DNA of 64,000 bases from Bacillus subtilis subsp. subtilis (GCA_021733645.1 JAHREJ010000014.1:1-64000), one strand, 5' to 3'. Counted from the stretch's first letter, positions 46,148 to 55,474 are shown. The notes: generated by a model from the letters alone, not told the origin. Numbers and translations are program-made.

Positions 46148-46888
46148 ATGACCTATTGCGTTGGCATCGAGGTCGACCAGGGCCTGGTCTTCGCCGCCGA
46201 CACCCGGACCAACGCCTCGTTGGACGACGTCCGGGTGCACCGCAAGCTGCACGAGTTCGAGTTTCCCGGACAGGCGGCACTGGTGATCATGGCGGCCGGC
46301 AACCTGGCGACCACCCAGCTGCTGATCTCGCGATTGCGCCGCGATGTGGAGGAGCAGCGCGAGCAGAACCTGCGCGCCTACCGCCACCTGTTCGAAGTGG
46401 CCGAGTACGTGGGCCGGGTGCTGGTCGACAGCCAGGTCAAGGCCACCTCCCAGGACGCCGGCCACGACGGCATCGTCACCCAGGCCACCCTGATCCTGGG
46501 GGGCCAGGTCGGTGGCGAGCAGCCGGGCATGTACATGATCTACCCGCTGGGCAATGCAATTTCCGCCTCGCCGGAGACCCCGTTCCTGCAGATCGGCGAA
46601 TCCAAGTATGGCAAGCCGATCCTGGACCGCATCATCCGCGCGCAGACGCGGCTGGAAGACGCGGCACGCACGGCGATCGTGTCGCTGGATTCGACCATCC
46701 GCTCGAACCTGTCGGTGGGCCTGCCGGTGGACCTGGTGCTGATCCGCAAAGACGACCTGCGCATCAGCCAGCGCATGCGCCTGGCGGGCGACAGCCCGCT
46801 GTACGCGGAAATCCACGGCAGCTGGTCGCACAAACTGGAGCAGGCGGTGGCCAGCCTGCCGGCGTTTCCGTGGGAAACGCCGGGCTGA
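46148..46888 (+). CDS. Anbu proteasome-type peptidase
   Basis: A 246-residue protein of the bacterial proteasome-related Anbu family. It starts MTYCVGIEVDQGLVFAADTRTNA; the Thr after Met is the expected N-terminal nucleophile, and the D of AADTRTN and a lysine near HRKLHEF fit the Ntn-hydrolase active site. Anbu forms open rings. In many genomes it sits with an ATP-grasp, an alpha-E and a transglutaminase-like gene. Here none of these flank it: neighbours are folK and a histidine kinase. The substrate is unknown. Confidence 0.88.
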   Translation: MTYCVGIEVDQGLVFAADTRTNASLDDVRVHRKLHEFEFPGQAALVIMAAGNLATTQLLISRLRRDVEEQREQNLRAYRHLFEVAEYVGRVLVDSQVKATSQDAGHDGIVTQATLILGGQVGGEQPGMYMIYPLGNAISASPETPFLQIGESKYGKPILDRIIRAQTRLEDAARTAIVSLDSTIRSNLSVGLPVDLVLIRKDDLRISQRMRLAGDSPLYAEIHGSWSHKLEQAVASLPAFPWETPG

Positions 46889-46964
46889 TGGCCTGCCGAT
46901 GCGGTGCCACGCTGCGCGGTATCCACGCATGTCGGGGATCTACGCCGGGTGTTGCCCGAACGGC

Positions 46965-48482
46965 CTACGCGGTTTCCAGCGCCTCGGCCACCGAACGGAA
47001 CACCTGCTGCATTTCCAGCGGCTTGCGCAGCACGTGCACGTTGATGATCGGCGGAAACACCGCCAGTGGCACGGTGATGTCGGCTTCTTCCAGCACCAGC
47101 GCCGGGCCGCGATACCCCAGCGAGGCCATCTCGCCCAGCAGGTGGCTGGCCGAAAGCAGCTTGGAGCCGGCATCGGCGATCACCAGCGCCGGCATGGCTT
47201 CCTGCTGCATCCAGCGCAGCGCGGCGGCGCCGTCGGAGGCCAACTGCAGGTGGTAGCCCTGGCTGGACAACGCATTGCCCAGCAGCGACAGGCGCGTGGC
47301 CTCGCCGTCCACCACCAGGATGGTCTGGCCAGCACCGGCGGCGATCGGTGCGTCAACCGCTTCGCCTTCGGCCGGCACTTCACGCATGGGCAGCAGCAGG
47401 TCAAAGCGCGTGCCGACGCCGGGCGTGCTGTCCACGTGGATGCTGCCGTGGGCGCCCTCGACGATGCGCTTGCACGAAATCAGCCCCAGGCCGGTGCCGT
47501 TGGCCTTGGTGGTGAAGAACGGGTTGAACAGGTGCGAGAGCGTTTCGGCATCCATGCCGGTGCCTTCATCGGTCACCGAGATGCGCAACCACTCTTCCCC
47601 CGACCCGCCCGCATCAGCGGACGCGCGCAGGGTCAGGCGGCCACCGGTGGGCATGGCCTGGATCGCGTTCAACGCCAGGTTCAGCAGCACCTGCTGCAGT
47701 TCGGTGTAATTGGCATCCACGCCGAGCGCTTCATCGACCACATCCAGGTGCAGGCTGACCTTGTCGGGCAGGTTGCTGCGCAACAGCAGCTCCACGCCCT
47801 CGAACAGGTGCGCGATGCAGATGTGTTCGCTGGGCTTGCGCGAACCGCGCACGAAGGACAGCATCGATTCGGCCATTTCATGCCCGCGCCGGCCGCACTC
47901 GGCAATGATGTCGGCCAGGTGGTGCAACTGCGGGTCTTCGGTGCGTGCCTTGAGCAGGTCCGGCATGATCAGCAGCGGCTGCAGGATGTTGCGCAGGTCA
48001 TGGCTGAGGCCGGCAGCCAGCAGCGACAGGCTTTCCAGTCGCTGCGCGCGCATCAGCTCGGCTTCCACCCGTTGCCGGTCCATGGTGCTGCGCGACTCGC
48101 GTACCGCACGCGCCACCGCCGAAGGCAGGCGCGCCGGCAGGTGCTTGATGATGTAGTCGTTGGCCCCCTGGTGCAGGGCGGCCACCGCGTTTTCTTCACC
48201 CATCGTGCCGGACACGAAGATGAAGGGCACATCGGGATGCCAGGCGCGCACGATCTGCAGCGCCTGATTGCCCGAAAACCCGGGCATGCTCAGGTCCGAC
48301 AGCACGATATCCGGGGAAAAGCGCACCAGCGCGTCACGTAGTTCGCGCGCGCTCTCCACCCGCTCGAAGCTGGCTTCAAGTCCCGCATCGAGCATCTGCT
48401 CGCACATCAATTCGGCGTCCTCTGGGGAATCTTCCACCAGCAGGACGCGCAGGTTACCCAGGGAGGGGCCAGTCAGCGGCAT
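46965..48482 (-). CDS. hybrid histidine kinase REC-HK-REC
   Basis: A 505-residue cytoplasmic signalling protein. The N-terminal receiver (about 8-125) has LLVEDSPEDAE and IVLSDLSMPGF with the phospho-Asp. The histidine kinase has the H-box LSHDLRNILQPLL (about 160), N-box LLNLALNAIQAM and G-box GTGLGLISC. The C-terminal receiver (about 385-500) reads ILVVDGEATR, missing one of the usual two acidic residues; it keeps IADAGS and RKPLE. No membrane segment. It is the last of three minus-strand signalling genes and lies four bases after the response regulator. Confidence 0.85.
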   Translation of the reverse strand: MPLTGPSLGNLRVLLVEDSPEDAELMCEQMLDAGLEASFERVESARELRDALVRFSPDIVLSDLSMPGFSGNQALQIVRAWHPDVPFIFVSGTMGEENAVAALHQGANDYIIKHLPARLPSAVARAVRESRSTMDRQRVEAELMRAQRLESLSLLAAGLSHDLRNILQPLLIMPDLLKARTEDPQLHHLADIIAECGRRGHEMAESMLSFVRGSRKPSEHICIAHLFEGVELLLRSNLPDKVSLHLDVVDEALGVDANYTELQQVLLNLALNAIQAMPTGGRLTLRASADAGGSGEEWLRISVTDEGTGMDAETLSHLFNPFFTTKANGTGLGLISCKRIVEGAHGSIHVDSTPGVGTRFDLLLPMREVPAEGEAVDAPIAAGAGQTILVVDGEATRLSLLGNALSSQGYHLQLASDGAAALRWMQQEAMPALVIADAGSKLLSASHLLGEMASLGYRGPALVLEEADITVPLAVFPPIINVHVLRKPLEMQQVFRSVAEALETA

Positions 48483-48486
48483 GGGA

Positions 48487-48927
48487 TTACTCGACTTCCG
48501 GCGCCTGGTTGATCACGGCCCAGAACTTGCCCAGGGTCTGCACCGCACCGAAGAACTGGTCCACGTCCACCGGCTTGACCACGTAAGCGTTCACGCCCAT
48601 GTCCCAGCTGCGGGCCAGGTCGCTTTCTTCGCGCGAGGAGGACAGGATCACCACCGGCAGGCGCTTGAGTTCGTCGGTGTTGCGGATTTCCTTGAGGACT
48701 TCCAGGCCATCCATGCGCGGCATCTTGATGTCCAGCAGCAGCACCGCCGGCAGGCCCTCCTCACGGTTGGCATAGGCGCCCCGGCGCAGCAGGTAATCCA
48801 TCGCTTCCACGCCGTCTTCAACGTGCACGATGGGGTTGGCCAGGCGGGCTTCTTTAAGGGCATCGACGGCCATCTCGGCGTCGGCGGGGCTGTCCTCGGC
48901 GAGGAGGATGGTGCGGAGAGCGGTCAT
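48487..48927 (-). CDS. single-domain response regulator (Rcp1-like)
   Basis: A 146-residue receiver with no output domain. ILLAEDSPADAEMAVDAL holds the acidic pocket, VLLLDIKMPRMDGLEVLKEIR the phospho-Asp, LSSSREESD the Thr/Ser switch and VVKPVD the Lys. Of the Rcp1/CheY-like type usually paired with phytochrome-like kinases. It overlaps the upstream kinase gene by four bases (ATGA) and is four bases before the hybrid kinase, so the three form a phosphorelay operon. Confidence 0.9.
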   Translation of the reverse strand: MTALRTILLAEDSPADAEMAVDALKEARLANPIVHVEDGVEAMDYLLRRGAYANREEGLPAVLLLDIKMPRMDGLEVLKEIRNTDELKRLPVVILSSSREESDLARSWDMGVNAYVVKPVDVDQFFGAVQTLGKFWAVINQAPEVE

Positions 48928-50741
48928 GCGGCAGAGCCTTTGTTGATTGCGTCGAGCGCAGGTGGAAGCAGGAAGTGGAAGGTGGCGCCGGCATCGACGG
49001 CCGACTCGGCCCAGATGCGGCCGCCATGTCGGGTCAACACGCGGCGCACGCTGGCCAGGCCGATGCCGGTGCCGGGATATTCACTGGCCTTGTGCAGCCG
49101 TTGGAACACACCGAACAGTTTGCCGGCGTAAGCCATGTCGAAGCCGGCACCGTTGTCGCGCACCGTGAACAGGTGGCCGCCGTCAGGCTGCAGCTGGTAA
49201 TCCACCTCGATCCGGGCCGGATCGCGGTTGGAGGAATACTTGATCGCGTTGCCCAGCAGGTTCAGCCATACCTGCCGCATCATGTTCTCGTCGGAGACCA
49301 GGATCGGCAGCGGTGCGATCGTCCACTCGACCTGGCGCGGGATGCCGGTTTCCTCGGCCTCGCTCTGCAGGTTCGCATCGAGCATGGCACGGGTGTCGGC
49401 CACCAGCGACTGCATATCCACCGCCTGCATGCGCATCGCCGCGCGGCCCAGGCGCGAATACACCAGCAGGTCATCGATCAGCGCGGCCATGCGCCGCGCC
49501 GAATTGGAGATCACGCCCAGGTAGTGCAGCGACTTCTCATCGGCGCTCTCGCCCAGGTGGCGGGTGAGCTTGTCGGAGAAGCCGGCCACGTGGCGCAGCG
49601 GCGCGCGCAGGTCGTGGGAGACCGAGTAGCTGAAGGCCTCCAGCTCGCGATTCACCTCCGACACCTGCTCGACCTTGCCTTCCAGCTGCCGGTTCAGTTC
49701 TTCCACACGCTGCTGTACCGCACGCTGCACGGTCACATCGCTGACCGTCATCAGCACCACTTCGTCGTCCTTGTCGGGCAACGGCATGCGCCGGGCATTG
49801 ATCAGCATGGTGCGCACCTGGTCATCGGCGGTGCGTTGTTCGTGTTCGTAATCCCACAGCTCGCGGCCGCGCAGCAGCACGTCGATCAGGCGCTGACGCA
49901 CCACCGCATCGCGCCAGGCACCGTCACCGATGCTGTCCAGCGTGCGGATCTCGGTACTGCCTTCGTCCAGGCCGTAAAGCTCGGCGAATGCCGGGTTGTG
50001 CAGCTGCACCTTGAGTTCGCGGTCAAGCAGTACGATCGGCTCGCGCACCGTGTGCAGCACCGACGCCGCCCGGGCGGCCGAGCGCAGCGAGGCGCGCTCG
50101 GCAAACGCGCGATGGCCGATCTGGCGATGCAGCAACCACAACACCAGGCCCAGCAGCGACAACTGCACCAGCAACGCGGTCCACGACACGAACTCGCCCT
50201 GGCGCTGCTGCTGCTGGAAGATCGCATTGCGCTCCTCCAGCAGCTTTTCTTCGCTGGCCTGCAGTTCCTCGATGAGGCTGCGGATCGGGTAGCGCGTGGT
50301 CAGGTCCTGGACCAGCTCGCGCTGGTCGGCGTTCGGCGAGGTCTTGGCCAACTGCTTGGCCACCTCCATGCGGCGCTCGACCATCGACTGGATGCGGCCG
50401 ATGCGGACCAGCTGCTCGGGATTGTCGCGGGTCAGCTCGGCCAGCCGCGCCATGCGCAAGGGGATGTCGCGGGCCTGGCCAAGCCGTTCGCGCAGGCCCG
50501 GCGCATCGATGCCCTTGGACATCGTCAAGGCCGCCGATTCCACGTCGCGCACGTCGGCCTGCAACTGGTACACCGCCACCCCGACATCCTGGGTGTGGGT
50601 GACCCAGCGCATCGCCTGGACGTTGTCTTCGGACAGTTTGCGCAGGGTCAGCCACGGCACCACGATGATCGCCGCCGCGGCCAATGCCAGTGCCGGCAAA
50701 CGCCAGCGATCCCAGATTTCATCACTGAAAACCAGCGCCAT
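48924..50741 (-). CDS. membrane sensor histidine kinase, CHASE3-PAS-HK
   Basis: A 605-residue inner-membrane kinase. Helices at about 12-32 and 183-206 bracket a periplasmic CHASE3-like all-alpha domain. A PAS domain (about 225-345) is followed by a coiled coil (about 345-375), HisKA with the H-box FSYSVSHDLRAPLRHV and a HATPase with NLLGNAIKYS and GTGIGLASV. The kinase half resembles bacteriophytochrome kinases, but no GAF/PHY chromophore domain is present. It is the first gene of a three-gene operon. The stimulus is unknown. Confidence 0.88.
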   Translation of the reverse strand: MALVFSDEIWDRWRLPALALAAAAIIVVPWLTLRKLSEDNVQAMRWVTHTQDVGVAVYQLQADVRDVESAALTMSKGIDAPGLRERLGQARDIPLRMARLAELTRDNPEQLVRIGRIQSMVERRMEVAKQLAKTSPNADQRELVQDLTTRYPIRSLIEELQASEEKLLEERNAIFQQQQRQGEFVSWTALLVQLSLLGLVLWLLHRQIGHRAFAERASLRSAARAASVLHTVREPIVLLDRELKVQLHNPAFAELYGLDEGSTEIRTLDSIGDGAWRDAVVRQRLIDVLLRGRELWDYEHEQRTADDQVRTMLINARRMPLPDKDDEVVLMTVSDVTVQRAVQQRVEELNRQLEGKVEQVSEVNRELEAFSYSVSHDLRAPLRHVAGFSDKLTRHLGESADEKSLHYLGVISNSARRMAALIDDLLVYSRLGRAAMRMQAVDMQSLVADTRAMLDANLQSEAEETGIPRQVEWTIAPLPILVSDENMMRQVWLNLLGNAIKYSSNRDPARIEVDYQLQPDGGHLFTVRDNGAGFDMAYAGKLFGVFQRLHKASEYPGTGIGLASVRRVLTRHGGRIWAESAVDAGATFHFLLPPALDAINKGSAA

Positions 50742-50915
50742 AGTCCCTCTTCAGCTTGCGGTGCCGTTTCCGGCGGTGGCCCTGTCGCGGCAGCCTCGGC
50801 TTCCCTGGCACGCCGACGCGGGCGAAGCGGTCAATATACCGCAGCGCATTGTGAATACGACTGGACTTATTTTCTGAACAGTTTAGAAAAGGGCCGGGCG
50901 CGGCGCGCGCATCAA

Positions 50916-50943
50916 AAAGGGCGCGCCCGAAGGCGCGCCCTTT
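50916..50943 (-). terminator. intrinsic terminator of BON gene
   Basis: AAAGGGCGCGCC and GGCGCGCCCTTT pair perfectly; on the minus strand the hairpin is followed by TTTTT. It lies 22 bases past the BON gene stop. Confidence 0.8.
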
Positions 50944-50964
50944 GGATCATCCAACAGGCTGGCT

Positions 50965-51342
50965 TCAGCGCTTGGCAGACGCAGCGGCAACCTTCAGGCC
51001 GGTCGCATCGACGCGCTTCACGCCCTTGATGCCCTTGGTCACACGGACCGCCTTGTCATGCTCGGCCTGGCTGGCCACGGTGCCGGTCAGGGTGACCACA
51101 CCGTTGACCGTTTCCACCTTCACTTCGGTGCCCGGCACGTTCTTGCTGGTGAGCAGGTCGGTCTTGACCTTGGTGGTGATCCAGCTGTCGGTCACCGGCT
51201 CGGCCGAATCATGCGTGTCGGCGTGGGTCATCGCCGCATGATCGGTGGCCTTGGGCGGGTCCTTGGCCATGGCCGACGACGTGCCCAGCACCATGCCGAG
51301 GGCCAGCGAAGCAGCAAGCAGATTACGGGTCGTGTTGGTCAT
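50965..51342 (-). CDS. periplasmic BON-domain protein (OsmY-like)
   Basis: A 125-residue secreted protein. The signal peptide ends at about residue 26 (AMA). A single BON domain (about 52-118) reads TDSWITTKVKTDLL, then VKVETVNGVVTLTGTV and V-G-I-K-G-V-K-R-V. BON domains bind phospholipids and proteins at the envelope; the E. coli homologue OsmY is induced by osmotic stress. A good site (AAGGAGAC) precedes the ATG at 51342. Single BON domain, where OsmY has two. Confidence 0.88.
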   Translation of the reverse strand: MTNTTRNLLAASLALGMVLGTSSAMAKDPPKATDHAAMTHADTHDSAEPVTDSWITTKVKTDLLTSKNVPGTEVKVETVNGVVTLTGTVASQAEHDKAVRVTKGIKGVKRVDATGLKVAAASAKR

Positions 51343-51511
51343 GTGCGGTGTCTCCTTGGGTGTGTGGCCAGTCTCGTGGCAGGCCCGTGTTCGCCACGTC
51401 GGCAAGACATCACGTCGCCGTGAACCGCTCAGGTTCATCGAGAACCATTCATGTTTCCGCGCTGCAGCAACAGCCGCTACGCTGGTCACCCTCCCCTTAC
51501 TGGCACTCACC

Positions 51512-52555
51512 ATGACCACGGCACTGCAGGTGGGATTGATCGGCTACGGGCTGGCCGGCAGCGTTTTCCACGCGCCGCTGATCCAGCACACCGCCGGCCT
51601 GGCGCTGCACAGCATCGCCAGCTCGCAGCGCGACCGGCTGCTGCGCAGCTTCACCGATGTACGCATCCATGCCCGCCCGCGCGAACTGTTGGACGACCCG
51701 GCGCTGGACGCGGTGGTCATCGCAGCCCCCAACGCCGACCATGCCCCGCTGGCGATCGCCGCGCTGCAGGCCGGCAAGCACGTCCTGGTGGACAAGCCGT
51801 TCGCCCTGGACGTGGCACAGGCCGAGGCCATACTGCAGGCCGCCGACGAGGCCGGGCGGGTGGTGTCGGTGTTCCAGAACCGGCGATTCGATGCAGACTT
51901 CCTCACCCTTCAGCAGCTGCTGGCCGATGGCGTACTGGGCGAGGTGGCCGAATGCCATTCGCACTTCGACCGCTATCGCCCGCAGGTGCGCGATCGCTGG
52001 CGCGAAAGCGATGCGCCCGGTGCCGGCTTGTGGATGGACCTGGGGCCACACCTGCTCGACCAGATGCTGCAGTTGTTCGGCTGGCCGCAGGCGATCAGCG
52101 CCGACCTGATGGCCCAACGCGAAGGCGCACGCAGCGACGATTACTTCCATGCGGTGCTGCACTACCCGCGGCATCGCGCCATCGTGCATGCCGGCTCGCT
52201 GGTGGCCGCCACCACCCCGCGCTTCACCGTGCACGGCAGCGCTGGCAGCTACCTCAAGCAGGGCCGCGATGTACAGGAAGATCAACTGCGCGATGGCATC
52301 GCCCCGGGGGCGCCGGGCTGGGGGCTGGACCCGGTGCACGGCCAGCGGGTGACGGTGGATGCCGACGGCCACCCCCACCACGCCAGCGTGGACAACGCAC
52401 AGGGCGACTACCGACGCCTGTACGCCGCCTTCCGCGATGCGATGCACGGCGTGGGCGAGGCGACGGTGAGCACGCGCGAGGCCATGCAGGTGATGCGACT
52501 GCTGGAGGCGGGCAGGCACAGTGCGCGCAGCGGCCAGCGCATCGCGCTGGCGTGA
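51512..52555 (+). CDS. Gfo/Idh/MocA family oxidoreductase
   Basis: A 347-residue NAD(P)-dependent dehydrogenase, YdgJ/IolW-like. The Rossmann start is VGLIGYGLAGSVFHAPLI, the conserved dinucleotide-adjacent GKHVLVDKPFAL carries the catalytic Lys, and GAGLWMDLGPHLLDQ carries the His region. Substrates are sugars or inositol derivatives; which one is unknown. The ATG at 51512 matches the family start. Confidence 0.85.
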   Translation: MTTALQVGLIGYGLAGSVFHAPLIQHTAGLALHSIASSQRDRLLRSFTDVRIHARPRELLDDPALDAVVIAAPNADHAPLAIAALQAGKHVLVDKPFALDVAQAEAILQAADEAGRVVSVFQNRRFDADFLTLQQLLADGVLGEVAECHSHFDRYRPQVRDRWRESDAPGAGLWMDLGPHLLDQMLQLFGWPQAISADLMAQREGARSDDYFHAVLHYPRHRAIVHAGSLVAATTPRFTVHGSAGSYLKQGRDVQEDQLRDGIAPGAPGWGLDPVHGQRVTVDADGHPHHASVDNAQGDYRRLYAAFRDAMHGVGEATVSTREAMQVMRLLEAGRHSARSGQRIALA

Positions 52556-52613
52556 ACCCGGCGCATCCACCCGTCCGGTGGATGCGGGGTTGAACGGCGC
52601 GCGGGCGCCGCGG

Positions 52614-53519
52614 TTACTTCATTTTGATGGCGTGGCCGCCGAATTCATTGCGCATCGCCGACAGCAGGCGGTCACTGAAGGAATTCTTCTCGCGCGAGCG
52701 CAGCCGCTCCAGCAACGACAGGGTGATCACCGGGGCGGGTACGTCCAGATCGATCGCCTCGGCGACGGTCCAGCGGCCTTCGCCGGAATCCTCCACGTAC
52801 GGGGCGATGCCCTCCAGCTGCGGATTGCGACCGAGCGCATCGGCGCTCAGGTCCAGCAACCACGACCGCACCACGCTGCCGTGCTGCCAGGCCTTTGCCA
52901 CCTGGGCCAGGTCCAGGTTGAAATCGGTCTTGTGCTGCATCAACGCAAAGCCTTCGGCGTAGGCCTGCATCATGCCGTACTCGATGCCGTTGTGGACCAT
53001 CTTGCAGAAGTGGCCAGCGCCGCTCGGACCCGCATGCACCCAGCCACGGTCCTGGCCCGGCGCCAGCGTGCGGAAGATCGCACCCACCTGCTCCACCGCC
53101 GCCGCCTCGCCCCCGATCATCAGGCTGTAGCCTTCCTGCAGGCCCCACACGCCACCGCTGGTGCCGCAGTCGATGTAGGTCACGCTCTCGCCCTGCAGCT
53201 GTTCGGCGCGGCGCATGGAATCCTTGTAGTACGAGTTGCCGCCGTCGATCACCACATCGCCTTCGGACAGATGCGGGGACAGCGCGGCCAGGGTCTGGTC
53301 GACCACCTCGCCGGCCGGCACCATCAGCCACACCACGCGCGGCACCGGCAGCGCTGCCAGCGCATCGGCAACCGAGGCACTGACCTCGAAACCACGCTGG
53401 GCCGCGCTCGCGCGCGCGCCTTCACCGGGATCCACGCCGATCACCCGATGGCCGCCGCGATGCAGGCGTTCGGCCATGTTGGCCCCCATCTTTCCCAAGC
53501 CGATCATTGCAATGTCCAT
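52614..53519 (-). CDS. gnd: 6-phosphogluconate dehydrogenase, short form
   Basis: A 301-residue oxidative decarboxylase yielding ribulose-5-phosphate. It has the NAD(P) motif MIGLGKMGANMA, IDGGNSYYKDS, TSGGVWGL and HNGIEYGMMQ with catalytic Lys (KMVHNGIEYG). It is the short, about 300-residue bacterial form (GndA/YqeC-like), which is often NAD-dependent, and lacks the C-terminal half of the 470-residue enzyme. The cofactor is not proven by sequence. Standing alone here, apart from other pentose-phosphate genes. Confidence 0.88.
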   Translation of the reverse strand: MDIAMIGLGKMGANMAERLHRGGHRVIGVDPGEGARASAAQRGFEVSASVADALAALPVPRVVWLMVPAGEVVDQTLAALSPHLSEGDVVIDGGNSYYKDSMRRAEQLQGESVTYIDCGTSGGVWGLQEGYSLMIGGEAAAVEQVGAIFRTLAPGQDRGWVHAGPSGAGHFCKMVHNGIEYGMMQAYAEGFALMQHKTDFNLDLAQVAKAWQHGSVVRSWLLDLSADALGRNPQLEGIAPYVEDSGEGRWTVAEAIDLDVPAPVITLSLLERLRSREKNSFSDRLLSAMRNEFGGHAIKMK

Positions 53520-53538
53520 CGATCACCTTCCAAACGTG

Positions 53539-54813
53539 TCAGTTGTGTTGCGGGGATGCTGCCGGCGGGGAATCGCACTGGCGAAGGCGTGCGTCGATCC
53601 AGCGACGGTACAGCGTGGTGTGCAGGTTGTGCAGGCCCAGTTCGAAGGCAAACGGCGTGCGCGGATTGCGGTCGAGCAGGCGGGCGATGTGATATCCAAC
53701 AGGACGTATACCGCGAGGATGCACGTAAATCACGAACCCCTGGTAGAACGGATCGTCCAGCAGCGCGTCCAGTTCGGCCAGCAGGGGTTTCTGCTCCGGC
53801 GGCAGTGCGTTGCGCCAGACCGGATCGCGCGCCACCAGCAGCCGCTCGAAGCGGCGCGGCCCCGGCCCCGGCATCTGCCGGGCCAGCGCCCAGATGCGCC
53901 GGTTGAGGGCATCGTAATGCGCAAAGCCGGCGTGTGCGCGCAGGGCGCGCGCGGCAGCGTCGCTGACATCGACCACGACGAAGTTCTCGGCCTGGTTGTT
54001 GATGTCGTCCAGGTAGCGCTTGTCGAACACGTGCTCGATGAAGCCGGGTACGCCAACGAATGCCTGCCGCCCCAGGCGCGCGGTTTTCACGGCCTTGCCA
54101 TCGGCAAAGAAGTCACCGGCATGCTCGCCCAACAGGATGCTGTCGGTGTCGTGCAGGGTCAGGAAGGTGCCGATGGACAGCTCGCCAGGGCTGAACTCAC
54201 GATCGAACGCAGCATCGCCGTACAGCTCGCGCTGGGTGGCCAGTTGCGCCACCTGGCGCCCGACGCCGCATTCGGTACGCACCCGGCCGTCGTAGAAGTG
54301 CTGCAGCGCGTTGCTGTTGCCCGCTGCGGGCTGGTAGCCACGGCCGAAACTGCGGAAGCGCTGCCAGCCCTGCGCCTTCGCGCCGCCCGCACCGAACCCG
54401 ATCCAGCCCAGTTGCAGCGCCGAGAAGCGGTAGCCGGGATTGTCCTGCAGCTGGGTGGTGGCCCGCCGGGTCGCCTGGCCCAGCCGGAAGGCATAGGCGC
54501 ACACCGTGGCAGGGTCTTCCAGCAGGTCGGCCATGAACGCCGTGCGTTGCGCCGGTGTCCACGCCTGGGGTAGCTGCACGCGCAGGTCACCGGCGCGCTG
54601 CGACTGGCGCAGGTCGGCACGTTCGCAGACCGGGCCAGCGTGCACCTGCGCGGTCGCTACCGGTGCGTCGCTGAAGCGCCAGCCCAGTTCCTCCAGCAGC
54701 GGCTGCACGCACGGCGACGGCGCGGCGGTGGCGGCCGAGGCCAGCCCGGCGCATGCCCAGGCAACCAGCCCCTGCCAGCGGCGGCGCGGCCTGTTGATCG
54801 TGGAAGGCGGCAC
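53539..54813 (-). CDS. secreted protein of unknown function with conserved cysteine
   Basis: A 424-residue protein with a signal peptide ending near residue 31 (ATAA). I do not recognise the family with certainty. Visible features are Cys182 in TECGVGRQVAQLATQRELYG, EHAGDFF at about 230-236, and QAENFVVVDVS at about 274-284. Their order recalls the Cys...Asp/Glu...His arrangement of papain- or transglutaminase-like (Tgl-type) folds, but this is a weak guess. Cysteines at 35, 63 and 105 may form disulfides. It lies between gnd and a lipoprotein gene on the same strand, and 13 bases separate it from the latter. Confidence 0.5.
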   Translation of the reverse strand: MPPSTINRPRRRWQGLVAWACAGLASAATAAPSPCVQPLLEELGWRFSDAPVATAQVHAGPVCERADLRQSQRAGDLRVQLPQAWTPAQRTAFMADLLEDPATVCAYAFRLGQATRRATTQLQDNPGYRFSALQLGWIGFGAGGAKAQGWQRFRSFGRGYQPAAGNSNALQHFYDGRVRTECGVGRQVAQLATQRELYGDAAFDREFSPGELSIGTFLTLHDTDSILLGEHAGDFFADGKAVKTARLGRQAFVGVPGFIEHVFDKRYLDDINNQAENFVVVDVSDAAARALRAHAGFAHYDALNRRIWALARQMPGPGPRRFERLLVARDPVWRNALPPEQKPLLAELDALLDDPFYQGFVIYVHPRGIRPVGYHIARLLDRNPRTPFAFELGLHNLHTTLYRRWIDARLRQCDSPPAASPQHN

Positions 54814-54826
54814 GCTGCGCGCCGGG

Positions 54827-55474
54827 TCAGTGGGTGGGCACCGGGGTGTCGGCTGCCGGCGCTACGGCCGGCTCGGGCACCGCTGCGGGCGGCGCGGCAG
54901 CCGGCGCAGGGGCGGGAGCGGGCTCGGGCACTACCGCAGGCGGCGGCGCAGGCTCGCCCGGCACGGGCGGCAGGTACTGCTGCAGGCGATCGAAGAAGCG
55001 GCGGTAGAACTGCGCGTCCTGCACGGTACTGCTGGCCACTTTCACCAGTGAATCATCGTTGCTGCCGAACGGCAGCGATACCGATCCAAGCGCACCGACC
55101 CCGACACTGGCCGAGGTGGGGCTCTTCTTGAGGGCATAACGGTCCTGCACCGCGCTGACGAACACCAGCGACTGGTCACCGCGCGGTGCGCAGGAAATGC
55201 GTAGCACCAACTGTTCGTGCTCGTCATCGCGGGGCTGGAAATTCTTGTTGCCCTCCACCGCGGCTGTATCGGCGCGCGCGATCGCATAGCCCTGACTGAG
55301 CAGGGTACGGCGTGCGGCCTCGCAGGCCTGCGCCGGTGCACCGGGTACGGTGCGCGAGTAGGTGTCGCCGGAATCGAACGACTCACGGATCAGGCTGCTG
55401 TCGGCGGCACGGCCGCCGCAGGCGCTGAGCGAGACGGCCAACAGGCCCGCCGGGATTGCGTGGGACAGGCGCAT
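54827..55474 (-). CDS. DUF2242-like lipoprotein
   Basis: A 215-residue protein with a lipoprotein signal (lipobox LSAC, cysteine at 19). The core (about 35-165) includes ESFDSGDTYSRTV and ACEAARRTLLSQGYAI, characteristic of DUF2242. The C-terminal 45 residues are Pro-Ala rich (PAPAPAPAAAPP). The ATG at 55474 begins the signal. The product probably faces the periplasm. Function unknown; the proline-rich tail suggests a spacer or a peptidoglycan-spanning role. Confidence 0.72.
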   Translation of the reverse strand: MRLSHAIPAGLLAVSLSACGGRAADSSLIRESFDSGDTYSRTVPGAPAQACEAARRTLLSQGYAIARADTAAVEGNKNFQPRDDEHEQLVLRISCAPRGDQSLVFVSAVQDRYALKKSPTSASVGVGALGSVSLPFGSNDDSLVKVASSTVQDAQFYRRFFDRLQQYLPPVPGEPAPPPAVVPEPAPAPAPAAAPPAAVPEPAVAPAADTPVPTH

